64,000 nucleotides of DNA from positions 1,178,001 through 1,242,000 of the forward strand of contig NC_088324.1 of the NCBI RefSeq assembly GCF_910592395.1, in the 5' to 3' direction. The notes beneath the pieces are model-generated. The model had not been told where the DNA came from, searched no databases, and worked only from the letters and a program-made list of their open reading frames with translations. This document shows positions 24,106-35,625 of this stretch, piece after piece (within the stretch, counting starts at the first letter, position 1; each line of letters starts with the position of its first letter). Both the position numbers and the translations under genes were made by a program. The stretch is from Lineus longissimus (Eukaryota > Nemertea > Pilidiophora > Heteronemertea > Lineidae).

Positions 24106-27100
24106 TCAATCAAACAATAGGCCAATGAAATCGACCAACTTGCCGGAGGTCGCTTGCCAAGAAATTTCATCAAACAACCCACCAAATTTCCTCATGGTGA
24201 TATTAAGCAGCTCATTCGCCTCGACAAAGCCAGACCGATCCAGGTCGTACGTTGTGAACAGTTGATGCCAGTGAAGAAGACATTGCAACAGCTCTTTGAA
24301 CTCTCCGTACTGCATGATACCATCCTTGTTACGCTGGGAGAGGGTTAAAGATAATCGTGGTTCTGTGATTTCTTCCCATCCTTCCAAAATGAGCCCAACA
24401 TCGTTATTTCACAATCCTGTGTACGGGTATTAGACACTTGGTTGGGGCAAACAGCCCTAGGACCAACTTCATGGTACACACACGGCAACTTTTGTCCAAA
24501 CCAAAATGCTCAGGGCATGGTTGTTCAATTATGTCGCTAACGCTGGCGTTAATTAAACTTGGCGTTATCTATTTCAGTTAAGTTTCTAACGACTTCTAAC
24601 GCCAGCGTTAGGGATAAAAATTGTTTTGAACAACCTGGCCGTGTTCTGTTCTTATGTTCTATGTGAATACTCCTTCCCCATTTAAATCCAAATTCTGGTG
24701 TAGACAGCCTGGAGCTTTGCCCGGTTCTACACTTCATATTCTAGATGAAAACCCTCACCCTTCCCCATTTAAATCCAAATTCTGGTGTAGACAGCCTGGA
24801 GCTTTGCCCGGTTCTACACTTCATATTCTAGATGAAAACCCTCACCCTTCCCATTTAAATCCAAATTCTGGTGTAGACAGCCTGGAGCTTTTGCCCGGTT
24901 CTACACTTCATATTCTAGATGAAAGCCCTCACCCTTCACCATTTAAATCCAAATTCTGGTGTAGACAGCCTGGAGCTTTTGCCCGGTTCTACACTATATA
25001 TTCTAGATGAAAACCCTCACCCATCCCCATTTAAGTCCAAATTCTGGTGTAGACAGCCTGGAGCTTTTGTCCGGTTCTAAACTTCATATTCTAGATGAAA
25101 ACCCTCACCCTTTCCCATTTAAATCCTTTTTTCAACGCTAATGATAAACAATTATGTCAACTGCTAGAAGGATACGTCCAGCATCATTATCATGATCCTG
25201 AAAGACAACAAAGGGGAGGTTAATTTTTCACTCAAGGCATGTTGCCACATGATCACGGTCTTTCAGTATATCCCAAAGATACATGCTATTGCAATGATGT
25301 GGGGACACCCTAAACTAAGAGCCAAGAGCCAAGAGCCAAGAGCCAAGAGCCAAGAGCCAAGAGCCAAGAGCCAAGAGCCAATACTCTTATTTAAGAGCCA
25401 AGCGCCGCCAGGAAAGCCACGAGCAAAGGGAAAATATAAGCAAATGAATATAATTATTATATTTTGGAGCCCGGGGCCAACAGGTGCTCATGAATAAAGT
25501 TTTTTTGTAACCGTTTATGACGTTGTAAGACATCGCCGCCTGGACAGGCGTGGGGTTGTCTGCAGCCTGGATTTTTTATCGTACTATCGTTACGCCGTCT
25601 GTACAATACGGTGTACATTGAGCCTGCACTTCATACACTCTGTCCAGTCACACGTGTTTGTCATTCGGGCCGTCAAAAATGGATCCGGATGGGCATGCCA
25701 GCTCCCCATAAAATCGCCTGGGGCCTACCAGCGATTTTACGTTGAAAACAATAGCACTTGGTAGTAATACCGTCGTCGGTAAAACATAAAACAGTATATA
25801 TTGTGGCTATTATTACGGCGGTCTCTAATGCATTTTACATGCGAAAAACTGGCTATTCTTACGGCGATCATTTTCCCTTTTGAGCCTTAATCCTACCCCA
25901 AACCTAATCCAGACCCTGTCCCTTACTCCTAACACTAACCCCTCCTTAACTCTTCTCTAACACTAATCCTTGTCCCCTAATCCTCAGTTTAAACCCCTTA
26001 AAATCGCTGAAATTTTTGTTGTTACGGTACCGTAAGAATAGCCACTTTGATAATATTATATGGCTGGTGGTTGCATGATACGGCTCTCGGTCGATCAGAT
26101 CACCAACATGCATGCAACAGTACAGTATATGATGTACAATGGCGATGTACAGCAGGACCGTGGGGAGGGGGGGGGGGGGGGTTTTCCGTTTCTACTTCTG
26201 AGGGAAAAACCCTACCTTTTGCAAAATGCACATTTTTGGGAGTGCCCCCTTGCCCTGCCATGCCCCCCCCCCACCCCCTCTAAATCGGCCCTGTATTGGC
26301 CCTGACCCACTATAAAGAATGGATGATGCTCCAAGTGTAGTCCCGCGAAATCGCAAAGATCACATGACCTGCTATCACGTGTTGGATATAACATTGACCA
26401 GTAGGACCGTGTCGATGACGCAGTGATAGAGAAGTACGTACGCCTATCTGTCCTGTAAACAAAAGTTGGTCGTGACTTTTGGCTCTTGGCTCTTGGCTCT
26501 TAGGTTTGGGTGTCCCTATGGAGTGGGCATCAACTTATAGTCAACGAAAAACTTAAAATTTAGACGGAGGTGGAAATTGTCCGTTGGCACTCTGTTGATT
26601 CGCAAAACTTATTTGGTTGTATGTTCTAAACGACTTCATGTACAGATCTACAAATTTGAGTGAAGAACCATTGACCTATATGATTAGGTTTGGTGGCAAA
26701 ACCTCATAATTGAAAATTTGTTGATTTGTCACTTCGTGAAAACAGCGATGAATTATAGGTTTTCAATGCGCATAGTATATCGAAACACACTCTAGTGGGC
26801 TCGTGTTGTAAATAGTAAACAAACCGACGTGAATGATAAAGTTACAAAATGTCAAACAGTTTTTCTCCACTTTAATAAAACATTTTTCAAATTTTGAAAA
26901 AGGAAATGTGCTGTTTACCAACTGGAGCTTGTCCATATAACAGCGGATTTCGGGTTTTTCTGGTAGATTCTGCGAAATTTCCGAAATAGAGAAATTATGT
27001 GGAGTAAAAGCTATGCGTTGTTAATTATATGCACAATTAGAATTTATTCAATAACAGACGGTTAAACGGACATGCGCTAGGAATGGCTGCGTCCTTTCCA

Positions 27101-30100
27101 ACAGAGTATGCTTCGATGCGACATAGCATGTTGACATAAAATTGATCAAGGTGACTTTTGACCTTCCAAAAAAGTCATTCCCCTCCCCCCTACAGTTTAT
27201 GTTTGTCAATGATCGCACTTACTTGCAAAGTTCCATGCTCCAAGAGACTGCAATGAGGAAATGATCAAACATTACAGTCATGAAGCTGTGAAATGCTAAA
27301 GGGTTAACGATCAACAGACGACAATTTCATTGAGTGCACTCTATTCTATGTTGTTACAAAAGGTCAAAACAGACCTACATCTGATGAATTGGATTCAAAA
27401 CAGTCGATTGGTTTTCTTCATTTGACACTGTCTGAAGAATCATTTCACTGCCAGAGCAAATCAGGGTCGAACTTCAAGTACGCTACCAGTACTGCTAGAG
27501 ACACCTAGCAATTGAAAAAAAGAACTGAAAAACACCTGTAAAGCCGAGATATGTGATTTGTGAAGCCAGGATCGTTTACAGAGCTTGTTCGAAGATGGCG
27601 CTTGTGTATTAACTCCAACATTTACCTGGCTGCTGGGGGTCAGGCACTGAAAGGGTTAAAGGAGTCGGCTCACTTATGAATATCTGGTATCACTTACTTC
27701 CATAGAAGTTCTTGATTTTTGATTTTTGATTTTTGATTTTTGGATGCCTGTTCATGAAATTGTGAAGTTCCTCTGCTTGGATGCCTCCTAGAGTCTGCCA
27801 AGAGAAGTCAACACATTCATCAAATATCTCATCAATCAGGGCGTTCTCTTCAATGAGATCAGGCTCATCCAGTGGTGGTCTGTCCTCTAGTTTTATTGCA
27901 GGTGGCGGTCTGGGCACTGGCGTGAGACAAGACCACTAATGAATATTCATAGGTTGGAGAGGTCGAGGCCTATCAATTAGACGAGTGCATGTTTTTAACT
28001 CTCAAGTACATATTTGGAGAGGTATTGAAAAATTATTTGTTGTGGCAAGTCTACAGATATAAAGAAATTATTTGATGAAAAAATTAATTTCGAATTTTGC
28101 TAATTGGGTAATAGGGGGCGTGTTTTGAGTTTTTTCTGCCAGTTGGCTGAAAAGAGTGGAAATATCAAAGTCTGTCTAATTTGTCGATTATCAAAAAAAT
28201 TCCGTGGTCAACTACCAGTTTATTTTTCACCATTTACTTGCCCGACTGTCCGGAATAACATAATCTAAATTTCAGATTCACAACCCCACGCAGTATTTGA
28301 TGCGTCGCGGTCAAACATTGACAATCTAACTGCTAAAAGGCTTAAAAAATCAATTGTGATCTTGCCTCGCGTTATATCAGGTTGGCAAGGGTAGTCTGGG
28401 CTCCCCTGGTATCGCATGTTAACAAGCGTAGTCTGGGCTCCAGTGGTATCGCTTGTAAACAAGGGTAGTCTGGGCTCCAGTGGTATCGCATGTAAACAAG
28501 GGTAGTCTGGGCTCCAGTGGTATCGCATGTATACAAGGGTAGTCTGGGCTCCAGTGGTATCGCATGTATACAAGGGTAGTCTGGGCTCCAGTGGTATCGC
28601 ATGTAAACAAGGGTAGTCTGGGCTCCAGTGGTATCGCATGTAAACAAGGGTAGTCTGGGCTCCAGTGGTATCGCATGTAAACAAGGGTAGTCTGGGCTCC
28701 AGTGGTATCGCATGTATACAAGGGTAGTCTGGCGATAGTGTTGTCGCATGTGGAAATGGTGGGGAGGAGCTCCTGACCTATCGGAAAGTGCACGTACTAT
28801 TAGATGGACGACCCATTATCAGTATGTCTCATGACATGCACAGTTTAGGGATTTTAACAATGTATGGAGCTATGAGGAATTACTTACCGGGTTGGCGTAC
28901 TCATTGAAGTCTCTTTGGAATTCCTGTTCCGTATTGAATGCAAGTGCCTGTGACGGAAAATAGAAAATAGTTATACTGTGATTAAAATCTTAGTGTGAAA
29001 GAATTGTTTAGTCCCCTTTGTCTGAGTAAATCCACATCATACCACATCGATTCACTAGGGTAAGATGTGAAATTATTACCTTGGTCTCGACAGTCTTGCC
29101 TGTTAAAGATTCAAACTGTTCTATGCAAGCACACCGGCACATTTTCATTATCATGATGATTGTGCAAGTTTAAGCTATCCACGGAGTGAATCTTGGGTAC
29201 TTTCCAGTTTGAGTGCTGCAAGTAACTACAGAAGTTACTAAATCCCTTCCCAGTAATACTGTCTGAAGTTTCATCTTGGTAATGTACCCTACCGTGCTAA
29301 AATGCTCTAGTTGTAGTACTGACACAGATCTACTGAAAGGTTTCAGTATAAACTGGGATTAAAGTGCAAAGCGGGATGCTGTATTTGAAATATCAGACTA
29401 CAAACACCAGCGTTAATAGGACTATTCCAAGACAACCCTATTCGAAGCGCGACATCATCCCCCACCTCTGGGGGAGGTTGAGAGGCAGCCACTCAGCACA
29501 TTGAACTCAATTATGGAGACAACAAAGTGGTTAAGCAGGGATTTGAACCAATCCTTTCAGTCAGAAGTCCTTGGCTGTAACCACTTTTCCACTATGCTCA
29601 CCTGAGAAGGGTTTATACTGAAGACATTCTGTTGAAACTGGTTGCCATAGCTTCCGTAGACCTGACTCTGTTGGCTGAAGTGTTGATACTGCTGGTAGTG
29701 CTGCTCTTGCTGCCATTGGTTCTGCATCATCTGCGTCTGGGCGTGGGGTGGCTGTCCGTGGCCTGGAGAAATACATAAATATGTACACAGGCAAAAGTCC
29801 ACTGATAGTTGATGGCCAATGTACGTTCCATCCACGGGGGTCCATTCATGGATAGCTGATGAAGGTTCTCCATCACCTATCCATGGATGGAACGTTCATG
29901 ATTAATCCCCATTAAATATCCTTGGATGGAGACTTTTGCCTGGGTATATTTACAGTAACATGATCGCTTCAAATTCAGCTTCTGAGTTCAAATTAAAGAT
30001 CGAAAAATTTCTCAAATATTTATTTTTGTGTGTTACAAAATTTCGTTCAGTTTTCCAATCAAAGAATACTTTTTCACAAGTTTAGGAAATTTCCATTCAA

Positions 30101-30829
30101 GCAATATTCAGTTATTTTTAAGGCCAATGGAAACTTGTTTAGATAAATCTGCGCAAAGAACTGGTGTATAGAAATAAGTCACAAATCAGTGAATATCATG
30201 ATTGTAAATACACGTTGAGTACATACCACTAACAGTTATTCATATGACAAGTACCAAAAATAAAGCAAATCATGTTGTATAAGGTCAATGTTTACATACT
30301 TTGACTCGGAGCAGTGGGAGGTGCCGTAGCGTTCGCTCGTATAATTCCAGGCGACCACGGTTTATGTTTATAGGGCTCAAATTGAACATGAGTTGGAATA
30401 CTTTCTGGTTTGTGTACCGATAAATACTTCATGAATGTATCTTTCAACAATGCCGTAATTAATGGCCAATAACAACTGCAATGTTAATTTCTGCTGTAAA
30501 CCACCAAATTTCTGCCGGCATATTATTGCGACTAAGCGAAATCCACCCGACAATCACAAAAATGTACTTTTAAAGAAAAATACATTTTGTATTCTGCCAA
30601 AATTAAAGTTGCGAACATTTTATTTTTAATTCAGAAATTTTCAAAATTTGCAAAAAGGATGCAGTTAACATAACTGGTCCCTGTTTACTTGTAGGACTGA
30701 CAAAAACAATGTAAGAATGGAGAATACCTTGCAGAACATGATCAAGTGGGTTAATTATTAACTTACCCTGTATGGCGGGGGGAGGGCCATGGTGGTGGTG
30801 TTGTGGAGGCGGTGCATGCTGCTGCCGGC
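24106..30829 (-). CDS. Calpain-type penta-EF-hand protein (calpain small-subunit-like), partial exon set
   Basis: Minus-strand exons with good splice sites: 30829-30767 (Pro/His-rich), possibly 30335-30300, 29762-29602 (Gln-rich), 28947-28888, about 27916-27698, a possible 25-base exon 27247-27223, and 24333-24106 ending at a stop. The low-complexity N-terminus leads into NALIDEIFDECV..GIQAEELHNFMNRHP (EF1 region), then RNKDGIMQYGEFKELLQCLL (EF2) and YDLDRSGFVEANELL (EF3, a good calcium loop). The order matches the Ca2+-binding domain of calpain subunits, which pairs with calpain protease in the cytosol. Odd points: the phase between 28888 and 27916 does not fit, at least one EF2-side exon is not firmly placed, the frame stops after GKLVDFIGLLFD so EF4-EF5 are absent, and a 7-bp repeat lies inside the exon at 27715-27742. 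It may be a short variant or a decaying gene. Confidence 0.6.
24673..25130. repeat. 87-bp minisatellite, about 5 copies
   Basis: The unit includes CATTTAAATCCAAATTCTGG, the TGTAGACAGCCTGGAGCTTT block and TATTCTAGATGAAAACCC, with a period of 87-88 bp. It lies in an intron of the calpain-like gene. Confidence 0.92.
25302..26516. mobile_element. 1.2-kb inverted-repeat element with 7-bp repeat arms
   Basis: The left end (GGGACACCCTAAACTAAGAGCC) is mirrored by the right end (GGCTCTTAGGTTTGGGTGTCCC), and both arms run into tandem AGAGCCA/TGGCTCT heptamers (about nine copies at 25318-25381, three at 26480-26502). The interior has a G homopolymer (about 26160-26180) and a nested smaller inverted repeat at 25803-26045. 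No transposase frame. It lies in an intron of the calpain-like gene. Confidence 0.7.
25803..26045. mobile_element. Nested 243-bp MITE
   Basis: GTGGCTATTATTACGG at the left is mirrored by CCGTAAGAATAGCCAC at the right with one mismatch. A further copy of the end motif sits internally at about 25850. It lies within the larger element 25302-26516. Confidence 0.6.
26757..27178 (-). repeat. Dispersed repeat, copy 2 (inverted relative to 9976-10391)
   Basis: This is the reverse-complement match of the 9976-10391 repeat, over about 420 bp with indels. It sits in an intron of the calpain-like gene. Confidence 0.75.
27715..27742. repeat. 7-bp tandem repeat inside an exon
   Basis: Four copies of GATTTTT lie in the coding sequence of the calpain-like exon 27916-27698. 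On the minus strand they encode the Lys/Asn/Ile run after HPK and end 17 bases before the GTAAGT donor. The period is not a multiple of three, so copy-number change would shift the frame. Confidence 0.8.
27924..28368 (-). mobile_element. 445-bp MITE, second copy of the GAGACAAGACCAC family, TSD GCGT
   Basis: This full-length copy is inverted relative to 11302-11751. It is flanked by GCGT at 27920-27923 and 28369-28372, a target duplication different from that of the first copy, which proves independent insertions of a 4-bp-duplicating family. Its end lies only 7 bases from the AG of a likely splice acceptor of the calpain-like exon 27916-27698. Confidence 0.88.
28384..28735. repeat. 37-bp minisatellite, about 9.5 copies
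   Basis: The unit includes GGGTAGTCTGGGCTCCAGTG and GTATCGCATGTAAACAA. As 37 leaves remainder one on division by three, minus-strand frames cycle through three peptides (CDTTGAQTTLV, MRYHWSPDYPC, HAIPLEPRLPL) and stay open without being a gene. The array begins about 15 bp from the end of the MITE 27924-28368. Confidence 0.95.
28948..29601. other. Intron of the calpain-like gene
   Basis: Unique-looking intronic sequence between exons 28888-28947 and 29602-29762. No other feature is seen. Confidence 0.5.
29788..29942. mobile_element. 155-bp hairpin MITE
   Basis: CAGGCAAAAGTC at 29788-29799 is mirrored by GACTTTTGCCTG at 29931-29942. The middle is nearly palindromic around CTATCCATGGATGGAACG. 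A relative lies at 59787-59870 with the same CTATCCATGGATGGA core and a C.TTT.GCCTG end. It starts 26 bp upstream (minus sense) of the calpain-like exon 29762-29602. Confidence 0.75.
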
Positions 30830-30982
30830 CTGAAGTGAAAACAAACGTTACATTGACAAAGCCAAGAACAAAGGTCAGGAGTAAAAGCAAAGATAAGGCA
30901 ACAAGTAAAAGCGACGAGTAAAAGCAAAGGTCAATAGGAAATGGGAAAAGAAGCAAATGATGATCTAGCTAGAGGCCTGGGA

Positions 30983-31130
30983 GATCAGTGGGCTAGTGGG
31001 TAGGGCACTGGGCTTATAACCAGAAGGTAGAAGATTTGACTCGTGGACAGATGGTCATTGGCATGGCTCGATCTCTGTGTCGTTGAGGAAGACACTTGGG
31101 GAGATCATGGAGTGAGTGGATAGAGTGTTC
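30983..31130 (+). mobile_element. tRNA-derived SINE fragment
   Basis: A tRNA-like head is visible: A-box-like GGGCTAGTGGGTAGGGC, an anticodon loop CTTATAA, and a weak B-box GGTAGAAGATTTGACTC. It is followed by a body with the GTCGTTGAGGAAGACACTT motif common in invertebrate SINEs, then a second A-box-like GTGAGTGGATAGAGTGTTCG. No clean tail or target duplication was found. Confidence 0.55.
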
Positions 31131-32339
31131 GACTACGCACAAGCCGAGATCACCATTTGTGTCTTGCATTTTGCTCGCTTTTGCTCTCTGCTTGCACAGA
31201 CAAAACAGACTACATGAATGGCTGGTTCTCAGAAATTGATGCTTTAAGGAAACTAAATATAGAGCACATTTTTCCCACGAATAATAATCGATTCGGATGT
31301 AACCGCACATAATAAGATTCACAATATTTTGTCCGAGCCCTACGGTCTCTCACCTACATGCGTAATCCCCCCCTCCCTGCATCATTGAAAAACCAGTCTG
31401 TAACTGTAGTCAGTTTTGTCGGTGCAAACGGAACATAGGTTAATTGTGACCAGTATAGTATACCAAGTTGCCAAGCTGCCTCACTTCAACCATGAGCACC
31501 CATTAAATACCCTTGGGAGGCTTATTACATTCCTCGCGGAATGCGAAATCGCGAGATGCCAACCTCGATCGGTGAGAGTACCATCCGCCACCGAATGCAC
31601 TGCAAATATGGAACCTGAAAAGGCGAATATTCATGAGACATTAGAATAACGAGACCTGTCCATGCTTGGTGCTAGTGACCTGGCACGTGTAAGGCTGACT
31701 CACGATGACACTTGACAGAGAGCTATTGTCCTACTTTGACAGTATCAACCTATCGCATACTTAGTTGACTTGTATGACACAAGTTTGGTACATCTCGCTT
31801 GAGAATTGGGGACGCTGGGCTCTTTTGGATAAGGCAAGGACGGTTGTTTCTGGCCAAGCACGGGCCTAAGGAGGTTAATTGGCATTTTCAATTTATCAAA
31901 TGGCCTTTACTGATTCACGGTCTTTATCATCAACACGGGCAAAATCCAATAACACTGTATTTTAGGTTTCTAACATTAGAGTTAACCAAAGGCACCTCCA
32001 TTTTGGATAGAAGGGTAACTCGTGCCAAATTTCACCATATAATGTTTTAGCTGTTTTTGACAAATGACTACGTCACTTTCTCATAAATCGGTAAGGTTTT
32101 CGAATCGAAATGCACGTTTTCTAGAAATTGATGGTTTAATCCCGCCGGGACGGCTCGCTTTGATGCCGTTTTCGTTGATGACGTCACAACATGAACATTT
32201 TCGCGGTCGCGGTGGTTTACATTCAGCGATTTTATGATAAATCTAATCAAAAATGGAAAATTTGAGCTTTACATTCGTGATCAACAATTAAAAACGGACG
32301 TATTTCCGCAAAGTTGTAAATCACATCATAGTATCACTT
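31131..32339. other. Gene-free stretch
   Basis: Short frames only, without domains. Nothing supportable. Confidence 0.4.
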
Positions 32340-32525
32340 TAAATTCTAAAGCAACGAGAACTCTTTGAAAACAAAGTGAATTCCCATAAACTTTGGAGGT
32401 TGTTCTACACACTCCCACACTTGAAATTGGCATCACCTCACTTTGAAAGAGTTCTAGCTGCTTTCGGGTCCGCCTTGCAGGCTTCGGGTTCTAGCCAAAA
32501 GGTTGGTGCCTCTGGTCAGCCCGTA
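32340..32525. mobile_element. Degenerate relative of the 2235-2457 MITE
   Basis: The left part (AAATTCTAAAGCAACGAGAACTC) and right part (GAGTTCTAGCTGCTTTC ... GGGTTCTAGCCAAAAGG) match the inner arms of the 2.2-kb MITE. An insertion separates the right arm's two motifs, and the outer left arm is lost. It directly follows the stop codon side of the 32538-32713 exon. Confidence 0.5.
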
Positions 32526-32537
32526 AAGGCCTAACAT

Positions 32538-32713
32538 TCAGCAGGTGTACTTGCACTTTGCCTTCTTCCCCTTGTTGTGTCTTTTGCTCTTTCCCTTCTT
32601 GTAATCCACGTCAAAGTCATAGTCATCATCTGAGCTTGACGACCCAAATACTTCCTCAAAGAATTCGCTCATACTCCCTTCTTGAAGGTACTTATCAAGT
32701 TGCTTGTCAAAAA
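32538..32713 (-). CDS. Terminal exon of an unknown protein with acidic and basic tail
   Basis: On the minus strand an AG acceptor (after CATGTCATATAG) opens a frame of 57 residues ending in TGA at 32540-32538. It reads FDKQLDKYLQEGSMSEFFEE, then an acidic Ser/Asp run (SSSSDDDYDFDVD), then a Lys-rich stretch (KKGKSKRHNKGKKAK) and ends KCKYTC. The composition is clearly biased like real coding sequence, but I recognise no family and found no upstream exon. The frame needs one base plus two from the exon start. Nuclear or nucleic-acid-binding function would only be a guess. Confidence 0.45.
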
Positions 32714-34221
32714 CTATATGACATGGATCCGGCGAAGACGTTAGATATGTACAGATGTATGATTATTAGCTTCAATACCACCAAGGCCTTTGCAGGTAGG
32801 TTCATAGATAGGTGTTTTTACGTTACAAGAATGTAGGTCATCGTTTATCATCCAACAATAGGCAAGTTCCGCAGCCCCTACCAACGGCAAAATGGGCCTA
32901 CAATGTACGAATGTCTCTCTCGTCGTCGGGTCAAAAGCATTTACGTTCAATTCATATTATGATACTCATCTTCTAAACTAAGTGGTAAAACTATAAATTT
33001 GAAAATAGCATATTGCTGATGCTCATATCGAGGCTGCACACCCAGTGCTCTGTTTAACAAACAAAAATGGGGCACACTAGAGGGTGGATTTGTGGCGAGG
33101 CTAGACTGAAAATGTTAGTTGTTTATTGTTATAACTAATTTAGTACGTCAATCCAAGATGCCCTCTATTATCACCTCACGCTAACCACGTGACATCCATG
33201 GATCTCGTTTTTTCCGGCAATGGTCGTTTCAAAATGAAAAAATTTGGCCAGAGGGGTTGTATTATGTGTCCTCTCTCCTGGGAGCTTTCGCTGATGGGAC
33301 TGGCAGGAAATATCGGGGCTACATCTGGGCAAGAGAGTATTGCTGTAGCACACTGTGCCGTCTCCAAACAGAATCGCAGAGGCGTTGATTTCGTTTCTCA
33401 CAACGCCTCCACTCGTAAGTTCCGACCATTTTGAAAAGCAGTACTGCGGATATAGAAAAGGAAATATTTTTTCCATTTGCAAAGAGGCTATCGCATCACC
33501 ACTAAACCTGCGAAATTTATAGTTCTCCATAAAATCACCTTACGACCCTCCAGAATTAGATTTTGTTTTGTAATGATCGTATTTTGTTATTTATTGATAA
33601 AATAAAACGTTTTGTAAGAGAAAGTGGCGCTAATTAGGCTTGAATAAGACTTACAGTCTGAACTGGTGAGGCAGTATATGACGTAGGATTATCAAACACC
33701 TGAATCTCATGATGCCGATATCCAAGATGGCGGCGATTGATCAATTCCAGTGTCTGAATTCTTTCGATAAGGTACTGTGCGAGTCTAACATATATGAGGG
33801 CGTTTGAAATATGGCAGAGGGACATTGTTTTATTTTTGTTTTGCGCGTTTCAATTGCCTGTAGCCGGTACAAAATTAAACTCTTCCCTGGAGCCAGCCTG
33901 CACAACCAACATAAATTGACCATGACAAACAACTCTGCATTCAACGTTTGTCCCAGAATGCTTTATGTATTAAATAGAATGATATTCATCTCGAGAATTT
34001 GCATAAGTAGGTCATGATCAATAACATGGAGATAAAAAGCGGCACTGGCCTCCATTACAGCGTTTCGTAGCGCTCGGGCGGTCGATCTGTGGTAGAACTG
34101 GCTGATGAAATGGTAGGCTCATTTTCACTCTCCTTATATCGCCCCGTGTTATTATCAGCAAGAACCTCTCTAGGATCTCCCACCCCTTCCGGCATAGCCT
34201 CGTCACCGAGAGGAATGTCAG
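32714..34221. other. Gene-free stretch or intron
   Basis: Upstream (minus) of the 32538-32713 exon. The 119-codon minus frame at 33171-33530 has no recognisable domain. Nothing else is supportable. Confidence 0.35.
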
Positions 34222-35625
34222 CCTATGGTCCTTACAACGGCCTTGTTAAGAAGTAGCCGTTGGTCTCGAGGGTGGATTCGCTCGGGTGGCGGTTGGATGT
34301 AGTCCTACGGTCTGTACAGTGGCCTTGATAAGAAGTGGCCTCTGGCCTTGAGGCTGGATTCGCTAGAGTGGTGGTTGGGTGTAGGCCTACGGGGGTCTGT
34401 ACTGTGGCCTTGATAAGAAGTGGCCTCTGGTCTTGAGGCTGGATTCGTTGAGGCTTGATTCGCTTGGGAGGTGGTTGGGTGTAGGCCTACGGTCTTTACA
34501 GTGGCCTTGTTAAGAAGTAGCCTTTGGTCTTGAGGGTGGATTCGCTCGGGTGGCGGTTGGATGTAGGCCTACGGTCTGTACAGTGGCCTTGATAAGAAGT
34601 GGCCTTTGGCTTGAGACTGGATTCGTTGAGGCTTGTTTCGCTTGGGTGGTGGTTGGGTGAAGTCAAACGGTTTATACAGTGGCCTTCTTAAGAGGTCGCC
34701 TTTGGACTTGCAGCTGGATTTATTCGGGAGGTGGTTGGGTGTAGACCATCGGTCTGTACAGTGCCGGCCTTGATAAGAAGTGGCCTCAGGTCTTGAGGCT
34801 GGATTCGCTCGGATGGCGGTTGGGTGTATAGGCCTACGGTCTGTATAGTGGCCTTGTTAAGAGGTGGCCTCTGGTCTTGAGGCTGGATTCGCTCGGATGG
34901 TGGTTGGGTGTAGGCCTACGGTCTGTGTAGTGGCCTTGTTAAGAAGTGGCCTCTGGTCTTGAGGCTGGATTCGCTCGGATGGTGGTTGGGTGTAGGCCTA
35001 CGGTCTGTATAGTGGCCTTGTTAAGAGGTGGCCTCAGGTCTTGAGACTGGATTCGCTCGGATGGTGGTTGGGTGTAGGCCTACGGTCTGTATAGTGGCCT
35101 TCTTAAGAGGTGGCCTCAGGTCTTAAGGCTGGATTCGCTCGGATGGTGGTTGGGTGTAGGCCTACGGTCTCTGTAGTGGCCTTGTTGAGAAGTGGCCTCT
35201 GGTCTTGAGGCTGGATTCGCTCGGATGGTGGTTGGGTGTAGGCCTACGGTCTGTATAGTGGCCTTGTTAAGAGGTGGCCTCAGGTCTTGAGGCTGGATTC
35301 GCTCGGATGGTGGTTGGGTGTAGGCCTACGGTCTGTATAGTGGCCTTGTTAAGAGGTGGCCTCTGGTCTTGAGGCTGGATTCGCTCGGATGGTGGTTGGG
35401 TGTAGGCCTACGGTCTGTATAGTGGCCTTGTTAAGAGGTGGCCTCTGGTCTTGAGGCTGGATTCGCTCGGATGGTGGTTGGGTGTAGGCCTACGGTCTGT
35501 ATAGTGGCCTTGTTAAGAGGTGGCCTCTGGTCTTGAGGCTGGATTCGCTCGGATGGTGGTTGGGTGTAGGCCTACGGTCTGTATAGTGGCCTTGTTAAGA
35601 GGTGGCCTCTGGTCTTGAGGCTGTA
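34222..35625. repeat. 82-bp minisatellite, about 17 copies
   Basis: The unit contains GGCTGGATTCGCTCGGATGG, the TGGTTGGGTGTAGGCCTACG block and TAGTGGCCTTGTTAAGAGG. The left third is diverged with indels; the right two thirds (34800-35600) are nearly uniform at exactly 82 bp, showing recent expansion at that side. No coding frame persists. Confidence 0.95.

Noticed and set aside
28384-28735. CRISPR array
   Set aside because: Units are contiguous without unique spacers, and the DNA is animal. The same holds for every tandem array in this window.
28265-28793. Three overlapping minus frames of 124-139 codons as genes
   Set aside because: They are the same three peptides cycling through a 37-bp array.
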